64,000 nucleotides of DNA from Jezberella montanilacus (GTDB lineage: Bacteria; Pseudomonadota; Gammaproteobacteria; Burkholderiales; Burkholderiaceae_B): contig NZ_PVTV01000011.1 in assembly GCF_003003055.1 (NCBI RefSeq), positions 1 through 64,000 on the forward strand, written 5' to 3'. Position numbers and translations under genes: made by a program. Below, one piece after another: positions 47,797-58,539 of the stretch (positions are counted from its first letter, which is position 1; each line of letters begins with the position of its first letter). Below the pieces are notes generated by a model. It was not told where the DNA came from and did not search any database. It worked only from the letters and a program-made list of their open reading frames with translations.

Positions 47797-48639
47797 ATGA
47801 GTGTTGCCAACACCCCCACTGCACGGACGGTTTTCATCATCTCGGACGGCACCGGGATCACTGCCGAAACCTTTAGTCACTCGGTGCTCTCGCAGTTTGA
47901 ATCAGTTAGTTTCAAACAGGTCAGAGTGCCTTTTATCGACACCGTTAGCAAAGCTGACGACGTGGTTCAACGAATCAATCGAGTTGCTGCAGATCAGGGC
48001 ACTGTACCCATCGTTTTCACTACACTGGTTGACCCAAACGTTTTAGCAAGAGTCAAAACAGGGAATGCTTTGTTCCTGGATTTATTCGGTGCTTTCGTGG
48101 AACCGCTGGAGCATAACCTTGGCATGAAGTCGAGCCACTCAATGGGCAAGCTGCATAAAGGCGTGAACTCAAAGCAATACCGAAGCCGGATCGACGCCAT
48201 CAATTTCAGTCTGGCGCATGATGATGGTCAATTTGTGACTGGATTGGCCCAAGCTGATGTGATTCTGGTAGGTGTCTCGCGTTGTGGCAAAACGCCAACA
48301 AGCTTATACCTGGCCATGCAATATGGAGTGAAGGCAGCGAACTTCCCGCTGATCCCTGAGGATTTCGAGCGACAAGCGCTGCCAACAACGATTACGCCTT
48401 TTCGCTCTAAATTGTTTGGCTTGACCATTCAACCAGATCGCTTGTCAGAGGTGCGTCACGAGAGACGTCCGGACAGCAGGTATTGCTCGATCGAACAGTG
48501 CAGATATGAAGTGGCCGAAGCAGAGAGACTGATGCGGCGAGATGGCATACCCATGCTGTCTACGACAAGCAAGTCGATTGAGGAGATCTCAACGACCGTA
48601 TTACAAGATGTTGGCTTAGATCGACATACAGCTTATTAA
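47797..48639 (+). CDS. ppsR: PEP synthase regulatory kinase/phosphorylase
   Basis: A 280-residue bifunctional enzyme that switches PEP synthase off and on by ADP-dependent phosphorylation and Pi-dependent removal. The P-loop is GVSRCGKT. AAAAGG lies 5 bases before ATG at 47797; earlier in-frame starts up to 47656 are not conserved. It is divergent from ppsA, the usual arrangement. Confidence 0.95.
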   Translation: MSVANTPTARTVFIISDGTGITAETFSHSVLSQFESVSFKQVRVPFIDTVSKADDVVQRINRVAADQGTVPIVFTTLVDPNVLARVKTGNALFLDLFGAFVEPLEHNLGMKSSHSMGKLHKGVNSKQYRSRIDAINFSLAHDDGQFVTGLAQADVILVGVSRCGKTPTSLYLAMQYGVKAANFPLIPEDFERQALPTTITPFRSKLFGLTIQPDRLSEVRHERRPDSRYCSIEQCRYEVAEAERLMRRDGIPMLSTTSKSIEEISTTVLQDVGLDRHTAY

Positions 48640-48706
48640 ATCCATGCCAGACACCTGACACGCTCAAACTTAGGCTACTAAAGAGATCTGATAGAATTTC
48701 CAGTAA

Positions 48707-49006
48707 ATGAAAATAGCTAAATCAAACGCGCATCGTTCATGGATCCTAGGATTTGCGATAGCTTGCCTACTCGTTTGGCAGGCTGTGGGCGCATCGCATT
48801 TTCATGCTGATTGTGAGGACTATCAACGTTGTGAAATTTGCGCAACGATTGGCACAAGCCAAGCACTGGATTTACCACCGAAGCTGGCAGTGTTATTAAT
48901 TCCATTGTTGCTTTGTTTGATCTGCCTACTCGAAGGCACAGATTTCCCACCAATCGTACGACCCACTATGCGCGCAAATCTTTCGCGCGCACCGCCAGCG
49001 CTCTAA
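48707..49006 (+). CDS. DUF2946-like small membrane protein
   Basis: A 99-residue protein with an N-terminal helix (about 12-29), a polar loop with H31, H33, C36, C42 and C45, a second helix (about 60-76), and an RAPP tail. That layout recalls DUF2946 proteins, which are often found near metal transport genes; metal binding is an inference. It sits in the gap between ppsR and an rRNA methyltransferase, with the OprB porin 88 bases downstream. Confidence 0.65.
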   Translation: MKIAKSNAHRSWILGFAIACLLVWQAVGASHFHADCEDYQRCEICATIGTSQALDLPPKLAVLLIPLLLCLICLLEGTDFPPIVRPTMRANLSRAPPAL

Positions 49007-49094
49007 CAACAAAAACTAAAAGAGCAAGTCTTTCGGGTCTAAACAATCCATTTTTGTTTGGAAACCCGCGTCATGGCACATTGGGGATCATCTG

Positions 49095-50480
49095 ATGCGA
49101 AGTCGTACTGCATTTTTGGTATCACTATTTAACATTTCGGCGATGCTTAAATTGCCGTTGTTAGTCAGTTTTTTGTTTATGTTGATAGGTCTGGCCCAGG
49201 CGACTGACCTAACGACAGAGCGAGCTGCTGACACCGAAGCGTATCCGCAGATTCATTTTGGGATGCAATCAACCTATGTTGGCGATAAACATCCTTCGTT
49301 TGCTGACCCATACAACGGGCCATCGAGTTTGTATGGTGGTAATGAGTCTGGGTATACCTTTACGGGCACAATCTTCGTTGGCTTCAGGCCCTGGAAAGAC
49401 ACAGAGATCTGGTTTAATCCAGAGACTGGCTCAGGCATCCCCTTCTCTGGGTTATTGGGCGTGGCGGGTGTCTACAACGGCGAGGCACAAAAAGCTGCCT
49501 TCACCAGCCCGATTGTCTACACCGCGCGAGCGTTCTTCAGACAAACCATTGGTTTGGGCGGTGATCAGGTGAGGCCTGATCTCGAATACAACAGCTTCGG
49601 CAATACGGTTGACAGGCGCAGGTTAGTTTTTACAGGCGGTATCTATTCAATTGTCGACATCTTTGACCGCAATACCTTTGCGCACGATCCCAAAAAAGAC
49701 TTTCTGAATTGGTCAATTATTGACTGGGGTGCTTGGGATTTGCCAGCGGACGCTCGCGGTTATACCCGCGGCCTGGTGGGTGAGCTGTATTGGGATGAGT
49801 GGGCCTTCAGAGCATCGAGAAGTATGCTGCCGGTTGAATCCAATGGCCTTGCGTTAACAACAAACTTGCTGCAATCCTATGCAGATACGCTCGAGATTCA
49901 ACATGATCATTCAATTTTTGCTCAAGACGGCAAAGTTCGCGCAATGGTGTTTCGAAATCAAGCGGCCTTCGGCAACTACGCTGATGCGTTGAACTTCGCG
50001 TCACAATCCAGTGCAACCCCGGATCTGGGAAATATTCGCACCACGCAAGTCAAGTACGGCTTTGGCTTAAGCCTGGAACAGGCAATCAACAAGGACATTG
50101 GCGCCTTTGCGCGCGCGAGCTGGAATAATGGAGCGACGGAGGGTTACTCTTTTACTGACATCAACAATTCAATCTCTGGTGGTGTGTCGATAAGCGGCTC
50201 ACAATGGAGCAGACCTGACGACATCATCGGTATTGGCCTTGCGTCAAACGGGATCTCGAGCACAAACCAGGCCTACTTGAGCGCGGGCGGGTCGGATTTC
50301 TTTTGCGGTGACAGTCGGTTGAACTACAAGCGTGAAAACATCGCAGAGTTGTACTACAGTGCAAAAGTGACAGCGCTAGTATGGTTGACTGCCGACTATC
50401 AGCGCATTGCAAACCCTTGCTATAACGCTGATCGCGGCCCGGTCAATGTCTATTCTTTACGCGCCCATATCGAGTTTTAG
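49095..50480 (+). CDS. OprB-family carbohydrate porin
   Basis: A 461-residue outer-membrane protein with a signal peptide (mature start near ATDLTTERA) and beta-strand pattern ending in FSLRAHIEF-like aromatic C-terminus. Motifs near the start (HFGMQSTYV) and GSGIPFSG fit the OprB family, which takes up sugars. ATG at 49095 or 49143 are both possible. It is convergent with the rRNA methyltransferase gene with a 16-base gap. Confidence 0.85.
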   Translation: MRSRTAFLVSLFNISAMLKLPLLVSFLFMLIGLAQATDLTTERAADTEAYPQIHFGMQSTYVGDKHPSFADPYNGPSSLYGGNESGYTFTGTIFVGFRPWKDTEIWFNPETGSGIPFSGLLGVAGVYNGEAQKAAFTSPIVYTARAFFRQTIGLGGDQVRPDLEYNSFGNTVDRRRLVFTGGIYSIVDIFDRNTFAHDPKKDFLNWSIIDWGAWDLPADARGYTRGLVGELYWDEWAFRASRSMLPVESNGLALTTNLLQSYADTLEIQHDHSIFAQDGKVRAMVFRNQAAFGNYADALNFASQSSATPDLGNIRTTQVKYGFGLSLEQAINKDIGAFARASWNNGATEGYSFTDINNSISGGVSISGSQWSRPDDIIGIGLASNGISSTNQAYLSAGGSDFFCGDSRLNYKRENIAELYYSAKVTALVWLTADYQRIANPCYNADRGPVNVYSLRAHIEF

Positions 50481-50496
50481 TATTGTCAATCATCTT

Positions 50497-51276
50497 TCAC
50501 GATACGCGATGCTGACGTCTTTGTTCAAATAAACAAATGGCGGCAGCGATACCAACATTGAGAGACTCTACAGCGGCTCTGTCGTGATTGATATTGATCC
50601 TTAACTTCGCTTGCGACAAGATTTCGGGCGCAACGCCCTGCCCCTCATGGCCAAACACCCAAGCGCAATGCTCAGGCAATTTCGTGTCGTAAAGGTCAGT
50701 TGATTTCGCAAGTGTCGTGGCGACAATCGGCAAACTCAAGTTTTGGCAAATTTCAACTAAATCCAGTTGTTCATAAAGCTTCAGCGCAAAATGGGCGCCT
50801 TGAGCACTGCGCAAAACCTTGGGTGACCAAAGTGCCGCCGTCCCCCTCGCACTCAATACTCGTTTGATGCCGGCCGCCGCACAGGTGCGCAACAAAGTCC
50901 CGACATTACCCGGATCCTGTATCCGATCCAGTAAAACAATGGACTCCTCAAAGCGTTTAGGCATTGTCCAGGTAGGCGCATCGCACACAAAAATAACGCC
51001 TTGATCCGTTTGTACATCAGCTAAGCCCGCCAGCAAGCCGCCAGGCATCGTGACACATAGCTCGTCTGGCAAGCGATCGATTAAGGCGACCAAGGCTGGC
51101 TGTTCGATTCGCGCAGCATCAAAAATCGCCATGCGTGGAAGGCGGTCATGATCAAGCCACGATTGACACAAGTGAATGCCGTCAAACAGGACGGGTTCAT
51201 TACGACGACCAGCCGAGGATTGCCATTTATAAAGTTGCTTAAATAGCGGGTTGGCGCGGGATTCAATGTGTTTCAA
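50497..51276 (-). CDS. TrmH/SpoU-family RNA 2'-O-methyltransferase
   Basis: A 259-residue SPOUT methyltransferase with an N-terminal substrate-binding domain. The knotted SAM motifs are visible: [28 protein letters not shown] and the final [11 protein letters not shown]. It should methylate rRNA or tRNA ribose. The start is TTG at 51276, overlapping the rnhB stop by four bases. Confidence 0.92.
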   Translation of the reverse strand: MKHIESRANPLFKQLYKWQSSAGRRNEPVLFDGIHLCQSWLDHDRLPRMAIFDAARIEQPALVALIDRLPDELCVTMPGGLLAGLADVQTDQGVIFVCDAPTWTMPKRFEESIVLLDRIQDPGNVGTLLRTCAAAGIKRVLSARGTAALWSPKVLRSAQGAHFALKLYEQLDLVEICQNLSLPIVATTLAKSTDLYDTKLPEHCAWVFGHEGQGVAPEILSQAKLRININHDRAAVESLNVGIAAAICLFEQRRQHRVS

Positions 51277-51869
51277 ACGTTATCCAGTAATTTTTTAACG
51301 GGCCCGAAACTGCGCCGGTGTGCCGGGCATGGGCCTAATTCGGTCAAGCGTTGCAGGTGCAACGCCGTACCATATCCTTTGTGTTGCTCAAAGGCGTAGC
51401 CGGGGTAGACTTTAGCGAGCTGCAGCAAATCTGCATCGCGTGCTGTCTTAGCTAGTATAGACGCTGCTGAGATGGCCGCTACTTTTGAGTCACCTTTTAC
51501 TATAGTCAAGACTTGACAGCGAAGGCTCGGTGGCTGGTTGCCGTCTACCAACGCAATGTCGGGTTGCAGGCTGAGCTCATCAACAGCTCGTTTCATCGCA
51601 AGTAAGGTCGCTTGCAGAATATTGATCTTATCAATCTCTTCTACTGAAGCGCTGGCAACGGACCACGCCAAGGCTTTCGCCTTGATAATCGGAGCCAATG
51701 CATCGCGTTGTTTTTCACTGAGTTTTTTTGAATCGGCCAAACCAACAATCGGGTTTGCTGGATCAAGAATGACTGCGGCCGCAAACACAGCTCCGGCTAA
51801 GGGGCCTCTGCCCGCCTCGTCAACCCCCGCGGCAATCTTACCCTGCCAAGAGGACGCATCAATATCCAT
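51273..51869 (-). CDS. rnhB: Ribonuclease HII
   Basis: A 198-residue enzyme that cuts RNA in RNA-DNA hybrids and single ribonucleotides in DNA. The active-site pair D17-E18 ([12 protein letters not shown]) is intact. ATG at 51869 overlaps the lpxB stop by 11 bases and is preferred over the earlier in-frame start at 51914. Confidence 0.95.
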   Translation of the reverse strand: MDIDASSWQGKIAAGVDEAGRGPLAGAVFAAAVILDPANPIVGLADSKKLSEKQRDALAPIIKAKALAWSVASASVEEIDKINILQATLLAMKRAVDELSLQPDIALVDGNQPPSLRCQVLTIVKGDSKVAAISAASILAKTARDADLLQLAKVYPGYAFEQHKGYGTALHLQRLTELGPCPAHRRSFGPVKKLLDNV

Positions 51870-53043
51870 TGGCGACGTTAAGAATAGCCTGGGCAGCAAT
51901 AGTGGCCGTGTCACGCTTCAGCGTATGATGTATTTCAAGAAAAGACTCAGCAATCGACGCCTGTTTACGCTCGTCAACGAGAAGCCGCCAAACCGCATCA
52001 GTCAGTTTTTCTGGCGTCGCCTCATCTTGCAAAAGTTCGGGCACAATAAAATCTTTGGCCAAAATATTTGGCAAACCGACCCAATCCAAATAAGGTCTGG
52101 CTTGTTTAGACTTCCAAGTCATCATTTTGCGCATCAGAAGCGGTAAATAGTACGAGATCACCATCGGCTTCTTAAATAAGGCGGTTTCGAGTGTGGCCGT
52201 ACCACTTGCCACCAGTGCTACATCGCAGGCTTCTAGGGCATCCCAGGCGATAGGCCTCGCGGCTTGGCCGAGCAAATCGCTTTGAGTCAACACCCGTAAG
52301 CTTGGCAAGTTGAATTCGCGAGCGATTGCATCAAACTGCTGCCGGCGGGATTCATTGACCATAGGCACTAAAAACGTCAAGTTCGGATCTTTTTTAAACA
52401 AGCGTTCTGCTGTAGCTAAAAACCTGGGCGCTAGTACCTTGATTTCGGAGGCACGACTGCCAGGCAGTATGGCGATTACTCTGCTATTTTCGTCGAGTTT
52501 CAGCCGTTGCCGCGCTGCTTGCAAATCGGGGACGAGGGGAATTTCATCTGCCAAGGGATGACCGACGTAGGTCACTGGAATCCCTTCGTTTTGATAAATA
52601 GCTTCTTCAAACGGAAACACGACCAATATGCGCGTGACAGCCTGTTTGATGAAGTGGATCCGCTCATATCGCCAGGCCCAGATAGAAGGACCAACCAAAT
52701 GCACGGTCGGTGTGCCTGACGCCTTGAGTCGAGCTTCGAGCCTCAAGTTGAAATCAGGCGCGTCAATCCCTAAAAAAAGATCAGGTGCCTCGCCGAGCCA
52801 GCGTTGCTTGACGTCTTGATGGGTTCTTAAAAGCGTTGGCAGGCGCTTTAAAGCATCCACGTAACCAAACACTGTTAACGCATGCATTGGATGCCAAATA
52901 TCCATACCTTCGGCTTGCAACGCGGGCCCGCCAATGCCTTGAGCTTCAAGCGCTGGCGAGAGGCGTTTTAGACCTGCCAGTACCCGAGCGCCAATAAGAT
53001 CGCCAGAGGGCTCACCTGCTACGAGCCCAATCTTGAGGCTCAT
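51859..53043 (-). CDS. lpxB: Lipid-A-disaccharide synthase
   Basis: A 394-residue glycosyltransferase that joins UDP-2,3-diacylglucosamine and lipid X in lipid A synthesis. [10 protein letters not shown] near the start and [10 protein letters not shown] are the conserved segments. It overlaps lpxA by 4 bases upstream and rnhB by 11 downstream, fitting one operon. Confidence 0.96.
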   Translation of the reverse strand: MSLKIGLVAGEPSGDLIGARVLAGLKRLSPALEAQGIGGPALQAEGMDIWHPMHALTVFGYVDALKRLPTLLRTHQDVKQRWLGEAPDLFLGIDAPDFNLRLEARLKASGTPTVHLVGPSIWAWRYERIHFIKQAVTRILVVFPFEEAIYQNEGIPVTYVGHPLADEIPLVPDLQAARQRLKLDENSRVIAILPGSRASEIKVLAPRFLATAERLFKKDPNLTFLVPMVNESRRQQFDAIAREFNLPSLRVLTQSDLLGQAARPIAWDALEACDVALVASGTATLETALFKKPMVISYYLPLLMRKMMTWKSKQARPYLDWVGLPNILAKDFIVPELLQDEATPEKLTDAVWRLLVDERKQASIAESFLEIHHTLKRDTATIAAQAILNVANGY

Positions 53044-53834
53044 GGACGCAGTATGCCTCTTGTCGACACCGCGAAGAAATCAAGAAACGCTTGCAACGCG
53101 GGCGCAACACCAGGTTCAGCCTGTTGCCTCGCGCGTAAGGACTCGCAAGCGTCCACCAGGGTCGCGCCGCTGCGATAAATGGTCTTATATGCATCTTTTA
53201 ATGCATTCAGATCTTCGGCTGTGAAGCCACGTCGTTTCAAGCCCTCAGTATTGATACCCACCGGAACGCATGGATTACCAACTGTCATCAGGTAGGGGGC
53301 TAAATCAAGCCTAAGTGCGCTATGACCACCGGTCATCGTATGTGCGCCGACACGAACAAATTGATGGACTGCGGTCAAACCACCTAGAATCGCGAAATCA
53401 TCAACATGAACGTGTCCCCCTAAAGTCACACCGTTAGCAAAGATAACGTTGTCACCAACCTGGCAATCATGCGCGATGTGTACGTAGGCCATGATCCAAT
53501 TGTCAGATCCCATCCGAGTGACGCCCTCATCCTGCGCAGTCCCGGTGTTAATCGTGACGTACTCACGAACCATGTTGCGGTCACCGATAGTTAGCTTCGT
53601 CGGTTCGCCAGCGTATTTCTTGTCTTGAGGTACACCGCCAATAGAACAGAATCGGTAGAAATGATTGTGTTCACCAATGGTGGTATGGCCATCCACGACA
53701 CAATGGGAGCCAATAATGGTATGTGCACCAACCGAGACGTTTGGGCCAATAATGGAATAAGCCCCAATGCTAACTGTTGGATCTAGTTGAGCTGAGGGAT
53801 CAACAATTGCGGTGGGGTGAATCAGCTCAGACAT
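53040..53834 (-). CDS. lpxA: UDP-N-acetylglucosamine acyltransferase
   Basis: A 264-residue acyltransferase that adds 3-hydroxyacyl from ACP to UDP-GlcNAc, the first step of lipid A. Left-handed beta-helix repeats fill the first two thirds (IHPTAIVDPSA, GDNVIFANGVTLGGH); the catalytic histidine is in the VHIAHDCQVGDN segment. ATG at 53834 overlaps the fabZ stop by one base. Confidence 0.96.
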   Translation of the reverse strand: MSELIHPTAIVDPSAQLDPTVSIGAYSIIGPNVSVGAHTIIGSHCVVDGHTTIGEHNHFYRFCSIGGVPQDKKYAGEPTKLTIGDRNMVREYVTINTGTAQDEGVTRMGSDNWIMAYVHIAHDCQVGDNVIFANGVTLGGHVHVDDFAILGGLTAVHQFVRVGAHTMTGGHSALRLDLAPYLMTVGNPCVPVGINTEGLKRRGFTAEDLNALKDAYKTIYRSGATLVDACESLRARQQAEPGVAPALQAFLDFFAVSTRGILRP

Positions 53835-54289
53835 CAGGCTTCTACCGACCGAATAGCACACATCAATTTAGCTTCTGCTACGACTTGACCATCCACCAAC
53901 GCGCGACCATCAAAACGGGAAATACTGCGCCCTAAACGTAAGGCTTCGACTTCCAGAATCAACTGATCACCCGGCAGGACGGGTTTTCTAAAGCGGGCAT
54001 CATCAACACCAGCGAGATAATAGAGACTTTTCCCATCTTGGCTCGTCTCAGCACCCTCTTTAACGACCAAGGACAAGATAGCTGCAGCTTGAGCTAGCGC
54101 CTCAATAATGAGAACACCCGGCATCACTGGCTGCTCAGGGAAATGGCCAGTAAAGAACCCTTCATTGATCGATACATTTTTTAAAGCACGAACGGTCTTG
54201 CCCGGTATGAGTTCAACCACACGATCAATCAACAAAAAGGGGTATCGGTGCGGCAGCACCGACATAATTTGTTTAATATCAAGTTGCAT
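53834..54289 (-). CDS. fabZ: 3-hydroxyacyl-ACP dehydratase FabZ
   Basis: A 151-residue hot-dog-fold dehydratase of fatty acid synthesis. The catalytic histidine is in [11 protein letters not shown] and the glutamate in IIEALAQAA. It is between lpxD and lpxA as usual, and balances lipid A and phospholipid precursors. Confidence 0.96.
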   Translation of the reverse strand: MQLDIKQIMSVLPHRYPFLLIDRVVELIPGKTVRALKNVSINEGFFTGHFPEQPVMPGVLIIEALAQAAAILSLVVKEGAETSQDGKSLYYLAGVDDARFRKPVLPGDQLILEVEALRLGRSISRFDGRALVDGQVVAEAKLMCAIRSVEA

Positions 54290-54331
54290 AACAATCCAAT
54301 CAGCTATTTAACCCGTATTTCACCACAGATA

Positions 54332-55453
54332 TTAATCGTCTCGCTCTAGTATCCGAAGGCGTTTTCGAAGTTGTGAAAGTTGTCCAATGACTGCTGCGTT
54401 TTTCTGCCATTCAGCATGCTCAGCAAACGGAAATACGCCCGTATATCGGCCTGGTTTCAACACGTTGGCGGTAACGGCTGTACCGCCCGAGATGTGCACA
54501 TCATCCCCCAAAATCAAGTGTCCTGACAGCATGGATGCCCCACCAATGGTGCACCGCTGGCCGATAGTCGTTGAGCCGGCCACCCCAACACAGGCAGCCA
54601 TTGCGGTGTGCGCACCCACCCGACAGTTATGTGCAATCATGATCTGATTATCGAGCTTAACCCCATCTTCAATAATCGTATTTTCGAGCGCACCACGATC
54701 AATTGTCGTGTTTGCACCGATTTCAACGTCGTCCCCAATTAGAAGTCCGCCCAACTGAGGAATCTTGCCCCAAGCGCCTTTGCCCAGGGTGCTATCTGGT
54801 GCAAAGCCAAATCCATCCGCGCCTAAAACGGCACCGCTGTGGACGATGGCACGAGACCCGATCTTAACCCCATCGTAAACACTGACTCTAGGATGGATAA
54901 CACTCGAAGCGCCAATGACCGCATCGGAACCAACGACAACACCCGCACCAACATGCACTAACGCGCCAATCACCGATCGAGCACCAATCACAGCGTGAGG
55001 GCCAATCAATGCTGAAGTTGACACCTGGGCGCTGACGTCGATGCATGCTGTTGGATGAATGCCCGGCACAAAGCGGGGTTGCCTTGCAGAATCAAACCAC
55101 TGCGCTAACCTTGCGTACAACAGATAAGGATGAGGAGAAACGACGCGAACAAAACGATTTGCAAGCTCTGCCAACCCGTCCGTTTCGGGCAGAGCGGAAG
55201 CCAGCGCTTCATTAATCTCGGGCAACACTATCACGACAGCAGCTTGGGTTAAGTAAAGCTGCTCTAGATACTTGCTGTGGACAATAAAGGAAATTTCTGT
55301 TTCGCCTGCACTCGAAAGAGAACCTATACCCGCAATCTGCGGATCACTGTCTTTTTGATCCCCAGCAAAAACCCCCTGCACCAAGCCGGCAGGGATGCTC
55401 TTGAGCAATTCGCTAAGTCTGGGAGCCCGATCAAGATCCAGCAGAACAGGCAT
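54332..55453 (-). CDS. lpxD: UDP-3-O-(3-hydroxyacyl)glucosamine N-acyltransferase
   Basis: A 373-residue acyltransferase for the third step of lipid A. An N-terminal uridine-binding domain (1-110) precedes hexapeptide beta-helix repeats. The catalytic histidine is probably in MIAHNCRVG. Ten bases separate it from skp and 42 from fabZ. Confidence 0.96.
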   Translation of the reverse strand: MPVLLDLDRAPRLSELLKSIPAGLVQGVFAGDQKDSDPQIAGIGSLSSAGETEISFIVHSKYLEQLYLTQAAVVIVLPEINEALASALPETDGLAELANRFVRVVSPHPYLLYARLAQWFDSARQPRFVPGIHPTACIDVSAQVSTSALIGPHAVIGARSVIGALVHVGAGVVVGSDAVIGASSVIHPRVSVYDGVKIGSRAIVHSGAVLGADGFGFAPDSTLGKGAWGKIPQLGGLLIGDDVEIGANTTIDRGALENTIIEDGVKLDNQIMIAHNCRVGAHTAMAACVGVAGSTTIGQRCTIGGASMLSGHLILGDDVHISGGTAVTANVLKPGRYTGVFPFAEHAEWQKNAAVIGQLSQLRKRLRILERDD

Positions 55454-55463
55454 GCGCAGTCAG

Positions 55464-56015
55464 TTAGTTACCGAGAGCCTGAATCACTTTATCGGTGATA
55501 TCAATTCTTGGGTTTACCGTCACTGCATCCTGAATAATGGCATCAAAGTTTTCGACTTCAGCGATACGCTTGATAGACACATTTGCTTTCTCGACAATCA
55601 CAGCAAACTCTTCGTTGCGGCGGCGATTGAAGTCTTCTTGAAACTCACGACGCTTACGCTGAAGATCAGCATCTTGGTTCGCCAACTCACGTTGACGCTT
55701 GCCGCGGTCGGATTCAGACAAAACCGGTGCGTCTTTTTCGAATTTCTGTGCAGAAGCTTTGAGCGAATTACCGATGCGCTGCAGATCTTCGTCGCGCTTT
55801 TTGAATTCAGCTTCGATCTTCGCTTGCGCAGCCCGAGCAGGTGCTGAGTCACGCAGGATTCTTTCAGTGTTAACAAAACCAATCTTGGATCCTTGAGCGT
55901 GAGCAACTTGTGTACTCGACAGACCCAAAGCAAGCGCACAAGCAACTGCGATAGTCCCCAGCACGTGGCGCAAGGAGGCAAAGGCAGGTAAAAACTTAAA
56001 GACAGTAGAAAGCAT
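55464..56015 (-). CDS. skp: Periplasmic chaperone OmpH/Skp
   Basis: A 183-residue chaperone that carries outer-membrane proteins across the periplasm. A signal peptide ends at AHAQG (about residue 41), and a long helical coiled-coil region forms the tentacles. It follows bamA by 93 bases. Confidence 0.94.
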   Translation of the reverse strand: MLSTVFKFLPAFASLRHVLGTIAVACALALGLSSTQVAHAQGSKIGFVNTERILRDSAPARAAQAKIEAEFKKRDEDLQRIGNSLKASAQKFEKDAPVLSESDRGKRQRELANQDADLQRKRREFQEDFNRRRNEEFAVIVEKANVSIKRIAEVENFDAIIQDAVTVNPRIDITDKVIQALGN

Positions 56016-56108
56016 TATGAAGTTCTCGATAAAACAAAGGAATTGAATAACTATATTGTGCCATTAAATAAAGACGCAAATTGTCTTGCTATTTTACTTT
56101 TGTCGATG

Positions 56109-58514
56109 CTAGAAGCCTGTACCGATTTGAAACTGGAAGTTCTGAGTAATATCAGTTGAGGAAGCATTGAGCGGGCGAGCGTATGAGAGCTGCAATGGTC
56201 CCATTGGTGACTCCCAGGACAAGCCAACCCCGACTGAGTATCTTAGTTGACTTAGATCGATACCCTGATCAATCCCGTAGCCATTGTTACCATAAACTTG
56301 CCCAGCATCCGCAAAGGCATACCACCTAAGGGATCTATCTTTCTGGCTACCCGGGAACGGAAAATAGAACTGTGCATTACCGACAACGCGCTTAGAACCG
56401 CCCAAATACGTGCCTGAAACAGGGTCGATCGGACCGAGCGTGTTCGGGGAGTAACCCCGGACAGTACCAATGCCGCCTGCATAAATATCCTTAATGATTG
56501 GATAGGGATTGCTGCTATAGCTTTTGCCATAGTCAAACAAAGCGTTGAAGGCGAGCGTATAGTCGCGTCCGATCGGCATGTAATACTGCTGCTGAGCAGA
56601 AAGCATGTAGTACTGAAGATTCATCGTACCAATGTCCATCTTTAGACGCGTAAACGAGCCTTTAGTCGGTGCTACAGCGCTGTCACGTGTGTCCTTTGCC
56701 CAACCAGTATTGAGGATCACCGCGTTCGTCGATTGGCCATAGTTTGCGACGTAAGAATAATACGTCGCGGGTGAATTTTCGGACAAAGAAATCTGGCTGT
56801 TCTCAAGGTTTGCACCAACAAATATCCGGTCAAACTCGGTGATTGGCACGCCGAAACTCAACCCCGTGCCGATCGTACGAACTTGATACGTACCTGGATT
56901 GTTGGAGTAAGGGACCATATTGCGGTAATAAACAGACGTGGTCCGGCTGATCCCATCGTTGGTGAAGTAAGGATCGGTGTGAGAAAGCACAGCAGACGAG
57001 TTACCCCCAGTGGTTGTAACGTTAGCACTGGTAGACAGTTGCAAAGTCAGGTTTGTGCCGCTACCAAAAGCATTTTGTTCAGAAATACCAGCAGTTAGCA
57101 ATACACCTTGCACTTGACCGTATCCGACACCTAGATTGAGCATACCAGTTGGCTTTTCGACAACATCCATGACCAGATCCACTTGATCAGGTGATCCGGG
57201 GACTGGCTCTGTCGCCACTTTGACTTCTTTGAAATAAGCTGTGCGCTCTAAGCGATCTTTTGAGAGTTTGATACTGTTTGAGTCGTACCAGGCAGCTTCA
57301 GCTTGCCTGATCTCTCGACGAACGACCGAATCCTTGGTGCGTTGATTACCAGCCACTTGCACGCGTCTGACGTAGACTCGACGGCTAGGATCCACATAAA
57401 AGGTTAAATCTGCAGTGTGTTTCTCTTTGTTGAGAATCGGGTTGGGATTAACGTTAGCAAAGGCATAACCCAAGCTCGCGAGATAATCAGTGATTGCCTT
57501 GGAAGTGGCATTAGTTTTTGCACCATTGAAAACATCATCGGCCTTGACTTGGACCAACTGCTCAATCTCTTGATCCAAGCCCATCAAGTTACCAGCCAGC
57601 TTCACCTTGGTAATTGTGTAGGGCTCGCCTTCATTTATGGTGACGGTAATAAAGATGTCGAGACGATCGGGTGAAATCGTGACTTGTGGTGGTTCAGCTT
57701 TAAATTCGAGATAGCCACGATCAAGGTAATAAGACTTCAACGCTTCAATATCTTTATCGAGTTTTTCGCGAGAGTATTGATCCGTATTGGTATACCAAGT
57801 CAGCCAACCAGGTGTCGTCAAGGTAAAAAGCTTCAACAAATCAGACTCGTCAAAAGCTTTGTTGCCGACGATCTTGATTTCGTGAATCTTGGCGACTTTA
57901 CCTTCAAAAATATCAAAATTGATACCTACACGATTGCGCGGCAACGGAGTGATGGTCTCTGAGATCTCAACACCATATTTACCTTTGGATAAATATTGTT
58001 GTTTCAGCTCGAATTTAGCCTGCTCAAGCATGGCTTTATCAAACACACGCCCCTCGCCGAACCCCACTTGACGCAAGGTATCAATGATTGTTTTTGATTC
58101 GAATTCACGCATGCCGGTAAAAGCCAGTGAAGCAATGGTGGGGCGCTCTTGTACGATAATCACAGCTACCGTGCCATTGGTCTCAACGCGAACATCACTA
58201 AAAAGCCCCATCGCATACAAACGGCGAATTGATTCGGTCGCCAGCGCATCGTCGAACTTTTGACCCACTTTAAAGGGCAACTGGGAAAAAACTGTACCGG
58301 CATCAGTCCTTTGTACGCCTTCGACTCGAATGTCGCTTGCGACAAAAGGAGTAAATGCCGAGGCAAGCAGTGGCATCACGCACAGCAGTGCCAGGATCAG
58401 CTGACGACCGCGACGGGCAAGTGGGGCAAAGCAATTTGAGCTGGAACACTTACGGCGTGCGAACATCCTGGATAACCTTTGAGTGCGTGTAAAGAAAAAT
58501 TTAACTAAGCGCAA
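56109..58514 (-). CDS. bamA: Outer-membrane assembly factor BamA
   Basis: An outer-membrane Omp85 protein of about 801 residues that inserts beta-barrels. A signal peptide ends near residue 53, five POTRA domains follow (about 55-455), then a C-terminal barrel with the RGY motif (VRGYSPN) and final F. ATG at 58466 gives a shorter leader with AGG upstream and may be the true start. Sits between rseP and skp, as usual. Confidence 0.95.
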   Translation of the reverse strand: MRLVKFFFTRTQRLSRMFARRKCSSSNCFAPLARRGRQLILALLCVMPLLASAFTPFVASDIRVEGVQRTDAGTVFSQLPFKVGQKFDDALATESIRRLYAMGLFSDVRVETNGTVAVIIVQERPTIASLAFTGMREFESKTIIDTLRQVGFGEGRVFDKAMLEQAKFELKQQYLSKGKYGVEISETITPLPRNRVGINFDIFEGKVAKIHEIKIVGNKAFDESDLLKLFTLTTPGWLTWYTNTDQYSREKLDKDIEALKSYYLDRGYLEFKAEPPQVTISPDRLDIFITVTINEGEPYTITKVKLAGNLMGLDQEIEQLVQVKADDVFNGAKTNATSKAITDYLASLGYAFANVNPNPILNKEKHTADLTFYVDPSRRVYVRRVQVAGNQRTKDSVVRREIRQAEAAWYDSNSIKLSKDRLERTAYFKEVKVATEPVPGSPDQVDLVMDVVEKPTGMLNLGVGYGQVQGVLLTAGISEQNAFGSGTNLTLQLSTSANVTTTGGNSSAVLSHTDPYFTNDGISRTTSVYYRNMVPYSNNPGTYQVRTIGTGLSFGVPITEFDRIFVGANLENSQISLSENSPATYYSYVANYGQSTNAVILNTGWAKDTRDSAVAPTKGSFTRLKMDIGTMNLQYYMLSAQQQYYMPIGRDYTLAFNALFDYGKSYSSNPYPIIKDIYAGGIGTVRGYSPNTLGPIDPVSGTYLGGSKRVVGNAQFYFPFPGSQKDRSLRWYAFADAGQVYGNNGYGIDQGIDLSQLRYSVGVGLSWESPMGPLQLSYARPLNASSTDITQNFQFQIGTGF

Positions 58515-58539
58515 ATACGGATTTTAAGCTAGAAAAGTG

